From: Rhinopomastus cyanomelas
Taxonomy: Eukaryota; Chordata; Aves; Bucerotiformes; Rhinopomastidae
Assembly (NCBI GenBank): GCA_013400115.1
Contig: VXBP01009438.1
Location: 434,001 to 498,000, forward strand
Direction of reading: 5' to 3'
DNA length: 64,000 nt
Below the pieces are notes generated by a model. That model had not been told where the DNA came from and did no database searches. It worked only from the letters and a program-made list of their open reading frames with translations. Both the position numbers and the translations under genes were made by a program. Position 1 is the first letter of the stretch. Each line of letters opens with the position of its first letter. Positions 56,511 through 64,000 of the stretch are shown here, piece by piece.

Positions 56511-59500
56511 GTCTGCAGCCATGTAAATACAGAGCTGACATGTCTGGTCTAAGCTGTGATACGTGCACTTATTTTGCAGGTATACATGCACGTTTGAGTC
56601 TGAATGTCGATAGCTATTGGATAGCTTTCATGCTAGGAAGCACTAGCATGGGCCATTGCAGAGCATATATACATTGTTCCAATAACCTGATGGCCTCAAG
56701 ATCTCAGAGCCCTCCTACTAGTTTCTTCTTGTAACCTATCAACTTAGCTCTTGCAAAGGGGGAAGTTCCTTGGCTCTGGCCTCACTTCTGCAGAGATACT
56801 GTGGCATCAGGCAGATTTAATGTTCAGGTTCTCTTGATGAGATGACAAGTGCAGTTCTCCATCATCTCACAACAATATGCTGTTTGATTTATGACTAAAG
56901 AACATCTCCAGAGCTTTTATCTGATGATGTTTAGTAGTTATTTTTGTAGATGCTATTGTAACTAATCTGGAAAGACAAGTCTATTCCTAGAGACCTGGAG
57001 CAGCTATTTTTAGGTTTGTCTAAAATAAAACAGTATTTATCTTATTGTTTACTACCAATCCCCTTCTCTCTTTATCTCTTGACCAGATAAGCCTGGACTT
57101 TGGACCAATCTCAGTTTTAATTTATGTTTTATTTGACATTAGTCCTTTCCTTGAACTCACCAGGATACACTTGCTTAACAAAATACAAAGAAATAGAATT
57201 GAAACGAGGGAGAAATTTTAAGCTGAAGTTCAAATGTTTAGCTGGCCTTTATTTAATTAGAAATTTCAAAAAAGCCTGCTGGTTTAGAAGTTTCACATCT
57301 ATTTCTGCACTGTCAGTCATAAGCTATTTAAATGGGACTTCAGAATATTTACTAATCAATAGAGATAACCATGGCAACCCTGGCACCACAGAGTGGGAAC
57401 ACAGCTGAAGAAGCACAGACTCCTAAGCTCTAGTACCTGGTTCTATTGTGCCAGGTTTCAGAGGAAGGTACATGGTACATTTTCCATCTTGCATCTTAAT
57501 CCTTTCCATTAAAGCATAAAACTACTCTTGGCCACTGTGCCTTTCCTTTCTTTTCTTTTTAACACCTGCAGGTGAGGAAACACCACGAAGGGACCAGTAG
57601 AGGAATAATGCAAAGTGAGTGGCTATGGGACCATCAGGCAGCCTCTGTGCTGGTGTCTGCACCTGTATCTCTAGAGCTTCATGGCCTAGGAATTAAAGAC
57701 TTTAGGGTGTAAAAGTACTGCTTGGATGCTGTTGATTTTTTTCTAGGGGCATATCACTGCCTGTGATACATTTTAATCTCCCTTCTACTGTTCTTCTTCT
57801 GTTGCAGAAGTGTCTTCAACCTCTTCCTCCTGCTATTCACATTTCTGCAGTTGCTAATTACTCATTATTTTAATTGTAAAATCATGAAAGCTTCTGTGAA
57901 ATGGTTTTTGCACCTCCAACCAAGTGACATCAACTTATTCTGCCTCAGTCCTTATTTTATTAATGTGCTGATGGAATTTTGGATAGATTACTAAGCCATG
58001 ATTTTCTTTGCAAAACCCTTTCTGCTTAGTCCTTACGGCATTTGTACTCGAACATTTTATTGTTCTATTTTTAGTTAGCATTTCAGTCAGTTTCCTGGTA
58101 TTAAAATGATGGTCTGCCGCAAACTCTTAGGGAGATCCTTACAGACCTGCTGGTAGGTATGATTAAGAATGGTTGGAAAATTTCCACCAAAACTCAATTA
58201 ACAAGTCTGTGACTCAGAGACACAAAAATAAGTGGGTTTTTTTTTCCCCACAGAAGTTTTCATTGAAAGAAAACCAAGTGCCTATAAAGCTGCTTCCATT
58301 GGTGAATAGCAACCCAAACACTTCCTCTTGTAGAGGGTTTCCAGGGGAATGGAGGATAGAACAGATTTCCAACACTCTCCCTTCCATGGTAATAGCAGAA
58401 CAGGAACAGGCTGCAGTGCACCAAACATGGAGACATCCTTGTGCTGGGCTGAGGAAGATGAGAGGGGCACCTACCAAAGGGTTCTTGGGGTGTTTTGGGT
58501 CAAGATTATTTTGTTTTGACTGAATTCCCTCTACTCTGACTTTTTTCTCCTCATGGTCGAGGAAGATCTAGCATGTTGGGATACAGGTAAAATTGTTACA
58601 GATTAAAGCATCAAAGTTTTGTCTCAAGACTTAAAGCAGAAGAGACTGTAAAAAAAAAGGTTATAATTTATGTAAACAAGATAGATGAACAAACTTGAGA
58701 CTAAGTTTCATGTATTCCTGGTAAAAGCCCAGCAAAAGCACAGCGTTAACCAAAGGAAGATAGTCCAAGGTTCGGAGAGACCTAACCTGACCCAAACACT
58801 AAACTAAAAAACCAGGATTTTTGCTCTGGATGTGGGTCAAATGGAGATGCCTGGCCAGTAGGAGGGGAACTTGGATCTCCCCTTGATGTCTTCTAATGCT
58901 GATCAGACCCCTACTATGTCTGACAGGTTCTCTAATCTTGTTCTCCATCTCCTAGCTCTCCCCATACTCTGCACAGATGATGTCCAGTTCATTAAATGGT
59001 CGAAAAGTATCAAGCACCAATACTTCAGTGCTGTAGATTCGGCTGAAAAGAACCTTTTCTCTAGTCCAGTGACTAAAGAGTCTGCTTGCTTCCAGTCAGC
59101 TAGCTGATTACTGTTGGTAAAACGTTCTGGAATTAATTCAAAATATTGTTATGTTTATTCATAATGTAGCTTATTTTGCTGCCAAATATTGCTAGAGATA
59201 CTTGGCAATGATCTGAATGTCTAGAAAAACTTGAATTTTTCATCAGAGAAAACAAACATCGTATTTTCAAGTTAGGGTTCTTGGGCTAATGTTTCTACAG
59301 AAAATTCAAACCTAAGGCATTAAAGGAGAAGTGCTTTTGCAGCTGATTATTTTACAATGGAAATAATTTTTTAATTGTTTTTTTTTTCCCTTCAGTCCTA
59401 ATTAGTCTATCAAACAAGAATGAACTAATTATCCGAAGTCATCTCATCCTACAAAAGTAGGATAACAAAGTAAATTAGAAATGCCACTGGAACTAAAGCA

Positions 59501-61099
59501 GCAAGGGAATGGAGAAGAAGCCTGAAAATCAAGGAACTATTTATTGTGTATTTTTTTAAGCTTTTAGATTTTTAAAAACAGGATGAATTTTTGTAAATTT
59601 TGTAAAATATTTTGTAAATAAATTTTTGTTAGACTTTTGCCACCTATGAATCTGATCCCTCAACGCCAACTAAAACGTTACTTACCTCTCGCACGACGTG
59701 ATTTACCATGTTTTATCTTACCAGAACTGGAGTGGGAGCTGCATTCATAGATGGTCCCACTCAAACTGGCTATGACACCTCTGCATGTGTGTCTAGCTAT
59801 GACATATATGACCTTCATAGCACATTTTGCAGAATTAGATATAATTACTTCCTCTTTACTTAATATTTGCTGTTTTCCAATATTCTGCTGTCCATAGGAC
59901 ACTCAGGGGCTAGTAAGGGATAACTAACTCAACCTCAGCTGAATTTTATATTGGAACACAGAGCAAAAATATGCCTGGACATGCGCTCAAACTGAATTTG
60001 GTAAGAATAAAACAACAAACATTGTGTGCTGATCAGAGAATTGGTTGAAGTGATGACATTAACTTGGATTTCAAAAGATAGAACCTTCCATAAATGCAAG
60101 GTCTGTGCTGCAAGGATCTGCTTTTGACGTGATGGATGAGGAATCCTGAAGCCCTTTCCTTCAGGAACTTCAGCAGCAGCTGGAGCTCATAATCCTGTAC
60201 AAGAAGCGTTTCCAAAACCACAAAAGTACAGATTTTCAGCTGTGTGACTGAATATTTAGCAGTTTTAATGCATTAACTTCTGCTTTTAAGAAATACACAG
60301 TTCCCATTCCAACACTGAATGGAGAGGTATCTGGACACCTGGATTCTTCAGAAATCTTCCAGCTCCATTTGGGTACTCATGTGTTTTCAAACTTTGTCCT
60401 TTATTGATGAAATACCTCAGTGCTGCTGAAGCCAAAAGCACATTTCCAATTCTATCTCATAAAATCAGGTCAGTGTTTTAAGCATTCGGGAAAGACTGGA
60501 GTTTTGGATTGGTTCCAATACATCTCTAAGGGTAGGAAAGGACCCTATGATGCAGTTACATGTAGTAACAGCTGAATTCATCTCAGTCCTAATACATTCA
60601 ACAAGATATAGCTCTGGAGTTTTGTCTTCTTTTCCAAGAAGGCACAGATTTGGAGGCAAAAAACATGCTCTGTTTGTTTCATTTCTTCCATTTTTAGAAA
60701 AGCTGGAAAGTTTAACTTTTCAACTTCCAGCCCCCTCACAAAGCAGTGATCTACCAGATGAACAGAGATGAAATGACTGATCAGTGTGCTTTTGCTATGA
60801 AAATTCAAAAATGTGGGGTAAACAAATGTTTAGTAAAAACATTGAAATTATAAAGAAAGAGCAAAAGCAGCATAAAGATCAACTGATACCAAAAAACCCC
60901 AGAGGCACAATAATGCTCTTTTTTTAAAGGAAGACAAAGTGGTTTCATGCTGTATGGGGAGGGAACAGCAAACTCTCTTGAGGTACCTGTAATCATCGGC
61001 CAAATTCCTAAGTTATGTTGTTCATCCTTAAAAATTTTTTCAGATCTTCATCTAAATACAGAGTGTCTGAGAAACTGGAAGCAACAGTTCTTTTGATTG
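56511..61099. other. Unrecognised DNA
   Basis: No gene or transposon supported over about 4.6 kb. The region is AT-rich, notably 59340-59640, with no frame that looks coding. Confidence 0.5.
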
Positions 61100-61470
61100 T
61101 GAGAGAGAATCTCCAAGGTGATATGACCTTAATTAATATTTATAAATATGTAAAGGGCAGGTTTCAGGAGGATGGAGCCAGGCTCTTCTCAGTGGCATCC
61201 AAAGAGAAGACAAGGGGCAATGGGTGTCAAGCTGGGACATAGGACGTTTGACATAAATATGAGGAGGATCTTCTTCATGGTAAGAGTGACAGAGCACTGG
61301 AACAGGCTGCCCGGGGAGGTTGTGAAGTCTTCTTCTCTGGAGATGTTTAATACTCACCTGGGTGTAATCCTGTGTGACTTGGTCTAGGTCATCCTGCTGT
61401 GGCAGGAGGATTGAACTAGATGATCTTTCGAGGTCTCTTCCAACCTCTAATGTTCTGTGATTCTGTGTTT
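61100..61470 (+). mobile_element. CR1 LINE, 5'-truncated
   Basis: Plus-strand member of the frequent family: 'aatatgtaaagggcaggtttc', 'aggaggatggagccaggctc', 'ggaacaggctgcccgggg', 'cttggtctaggtcatcctgc', tail TGTTCTGTGATTCTGTG. The frame at 61172-61387 keeps VRVTEHWNRLPGEVVKSSSL and ends at the normal ORF2 stop; it is shifted relative to the frame before it. Confidence 0.94.
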
Positions 61471-64000
61471 TAATTAACGCAGCACCTATCACCATGATGT
61501 CCAAATGCTGACTGAGCCTTTTGTGGTTTCATCAGCAGACAAAGCATATTGTGGTAGAACTTGCAAATACTTTCTGCTGTGTAACAGAACTTCTCCTTGC
61601 TCGACGAGCTGTGTGCCAAAACAATAGGAATTTCCAGTTCCTCTATGCAAGATACGATGTGGTGAATGAGTTGGCAGTGGCAAAACTCTCACTGCCTTTG
61701 ATGGGGCCAGAATTCCACTCAAGAAGTTCTGGCCCCAGTCCATTTTAGACGGATGGTTTGTTTCCAGTAAACAAATGCAAACTGGAAGTCATCTGTTATC
61801 TTAAAATGACTGTTTATTACCTCCTGGTTTCAAATGAGATTTTGATACTAGAAAAACATCCTCATTTGGTGCAGTCCTTCAAGTAATGAGCTCACACCAT
61901 ATTCTGAAGCTTAGAGGTCTGTATCCAAGTCACAGAAACCATGGCAAAAAAACCCAAATCCAAACCAAACCCAAACAGGAGAAAAGAAATGTTTCCTGTC
62001 TATATGTGGCAGCAGGCTGTTGTCTTAGCTAAAATGCCACAGGTTTTTTCAATAGCGTGTTGCACAGCTGGCTAAACAGGTGAATGACTGCTGTCCTGTA
62101 TGAGGTCTAACAGAAATGAACAGGTGACTCCAACTAGCCTGAGGATTTCGGTAGGAAAAGGCCAGGCAGGTCTATGTGAAATGGAGAAATACCCTCAGGC
62201 TGAGGAGGTACTAGTGGTAAGAGAAGTCCTCAACAGGGACCTGCATCGTGTGATCTGGTGTGGGCACATTCCAGATACAGGCTCCAACAACACTGCTATC
62301 CAAATTCTAACTGTGAGAGAAAGGTGGTCAAAGAGTATCCCTCCAAGTCGAAGAGTTTTCTGGGGCATAAAGTTAACCCTGTGCACACTAGGTCTTCCCT
62401 GTATGTCTAAGGTGTAAGCAGAGCATTTGAAGAAAAAAACCCAGGGCTGTGCTTTATTCCTAAGAATGTATTTTTTAACATTTTCTTGTACTTGAAAATA
62501 TTTGTCTTTACTCTCCTATAATTTTCCCCATTTTTGATGTAGAGCAAGAAGAATCCATCTGAAACATTGAAATTAGGATACTCTATTTTCTGCAATGGAA
62601 GACACACCTAGGTGCTGCTTTTGAGGGAACAACAACATATTTTCTCTTAGGAAGGGGGAATTATGTTCTGCCAGTCATTGGAGAGTCAGAGTTTAATCTT
62701 ATGCTGACAGGTGCTGGCTTTTGGAAGGGAGCAGATGGCAGAGAGAGATCCAGCAGATCTAATTAAACCATCAGGCATCACAATAACTATGAAGGAAAGG
62801 TATTTGAGTCCAGCCCTGTCATACTTGGAAGAAGATCTGTCAGGGTTGCTTGGAGCTTTGGGAAAAAATGGTGTCTTATTATCATTATTCATTTTAGTCA
62901 GTTCTGGGTCTTTTCAGGTGTGTCGACAGCATTAGCTGCTCCATTCCACATTCTTAGGAGTCTCTTCAGAATAGCGAGGTTTGTGCTGCCCGTAGTAGCT
63001 GGTAGGACTTCAGGAGAAATAACTGCAAAGCGTGCAGGATGCAGGAGAAGCAAATGTGCCATAGCATGATGCCCTCTACAGTAACCCCTGGTTTAGAATT
63101 CATTCTCTGCTGATCTTTTTACTGTCATTTTGCTGCAGCCATAGGTGGTCAAGAGCTTACTGTCTCTTCTCCTTTCCCCTCGATATGAATGCAAGGTATT
63201 TTGATTGTTTAAAAGTCTTATTTTCCAAGAGTCACACTGTGAATGCTTGGAAAATGCTAATTGTTGCATAATAAAAAGGGCTTGTATAAATGATGGGATT
63301 TTTTTCCTTCCCAGAAAAATCTAGCTTTTGTTGAAATAATCTTTCTTTATCTTTGAAGCTGCAGACCGTTAGGTGCTGTATGTGGATACTGCATAGCCAG
63401 GTATTATGCTTATGACCAAATAATCATTAAAACACTACTTACTAAACAAAGCTTGAAGCTTTTTGTGTGAAAAAACGTTAGGATAACACGCATGCACAAG
63501 TACCAATTCACGACGCAGTAGGATAATGAACAATCTAAGGCACACACTAAAGTGCAGATAATGAGACTCCTACTTACTCACTTTTCATTAGCAGTATAAA
63601 AGACCTAAATCAGCTCTGTTGCTACTCATTCCATAAAGCATTGTCATCACTTTCATTTAAAAAACTTATCTTAGTTCTCCGTAATTATTGTATAAAAGCC
63701 CTAGATATCATTTCCAACAGATCAGGTTTACTTTCCTAAACAAAAACAAGCATGGACATCATAATGAGCTACCTATCAACTAGTCAGGTTTATTCACCCC
63801 TACAATGGCTCATCTTACTCTGAAAATAATAAAGGGACCTCTGGCTGACCTTGTGTTTCAGAGTTCATGAGCAGAGTGTCTCTTTTAAAGTACATTTGAC
63901 CTCCATCTGGAAGCTACATCAACTGTTGGCTTCAGACAAAGTACAGCCATTGAGATAAAATTCTCTGTGTCCAAATGTCTTGGCAACTCCAGGGGACAGA
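61471..64000. other. Unrecognised DNA to the window end
   Basis: No gene or transposon supported. Several AT-rich stretches (63230-63800) without coding character. Confidence 0.5.

Overview
The window looks like ordinary nuclear DNA of a bird. The main reason is the large number of CR1 (chicken repeat 1) LINE copies on both strands. They share the avian 3' end (a 'gatcatctagtccaa' type block followed by 8-bp tail repeats such as ATTCTGTG or ATACTGTG), and many still show RT or C-terminal peptide motifs. Coding density is otherwise very low, and the remaining sequence is AT-moderate single-copy-looking DNA, as in avian introns or intergenic DNA. I recognise no complete host gene, rRNA, functional tRNA or CRISPR array. 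The species cannot be read from the window.

Layout. 1-12 kb: mostly unrecognised DNA with an old CR1 tip (64-235), a CR1 3' end (5645-5852) and, at 7625-7822 (minus), a tRNA-like head joined to a CR1-like tail, which is the structure of a CR1-mobilised SINE. 12-20 kb: three CR1 copies (12320-12832 plus; 16320-17635 plus, with RT motifs A, B and C; 18753-19540 minus). 24.3-28.9 kb: a decayed endogenous retrovirus on the minus strand. In its own direction it reads pol connection remnant, integrase, env surface remnants, env transmembrane subunit, polypurine tract and 3' LTR. It is interrupted by three separate CR1 insertions, and the only undetermined base in the window (N, 24861) lies at one of those junctions. 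31.2-32.3 kb: a CR1 nested inside another CR1. 36.6-38.2 kb: a long minus CR1 meeting a plus CR1 tip. 40.4-42.0 kb: a composite in which the best-preserved CR1 (340 uninterrupted codons) sits inside an older CR1, with a third CR1 tip abutting. 42.9-48.1 kb: four more CR1 pieces. 53.4-53.7 kb: a minisatellite of 18 units, each exactly 17 bp. 56.0 and 61.1 kb: two more CR1 copies.

The repeats interact as layers of insertion: the retrovirus was hit by CR1s of two families, and CR1s were hit by other CR1s, so the nesting gives a relative age order. A few short open stretches with good splice-site context are listed as candidate exons at low confidence, because windows this size produce such patterns by chance. 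The tRNA/CR1 chimera at 7.7 kb, the layered retrovirus and the 17-bp array are the most rewarding places to look again.
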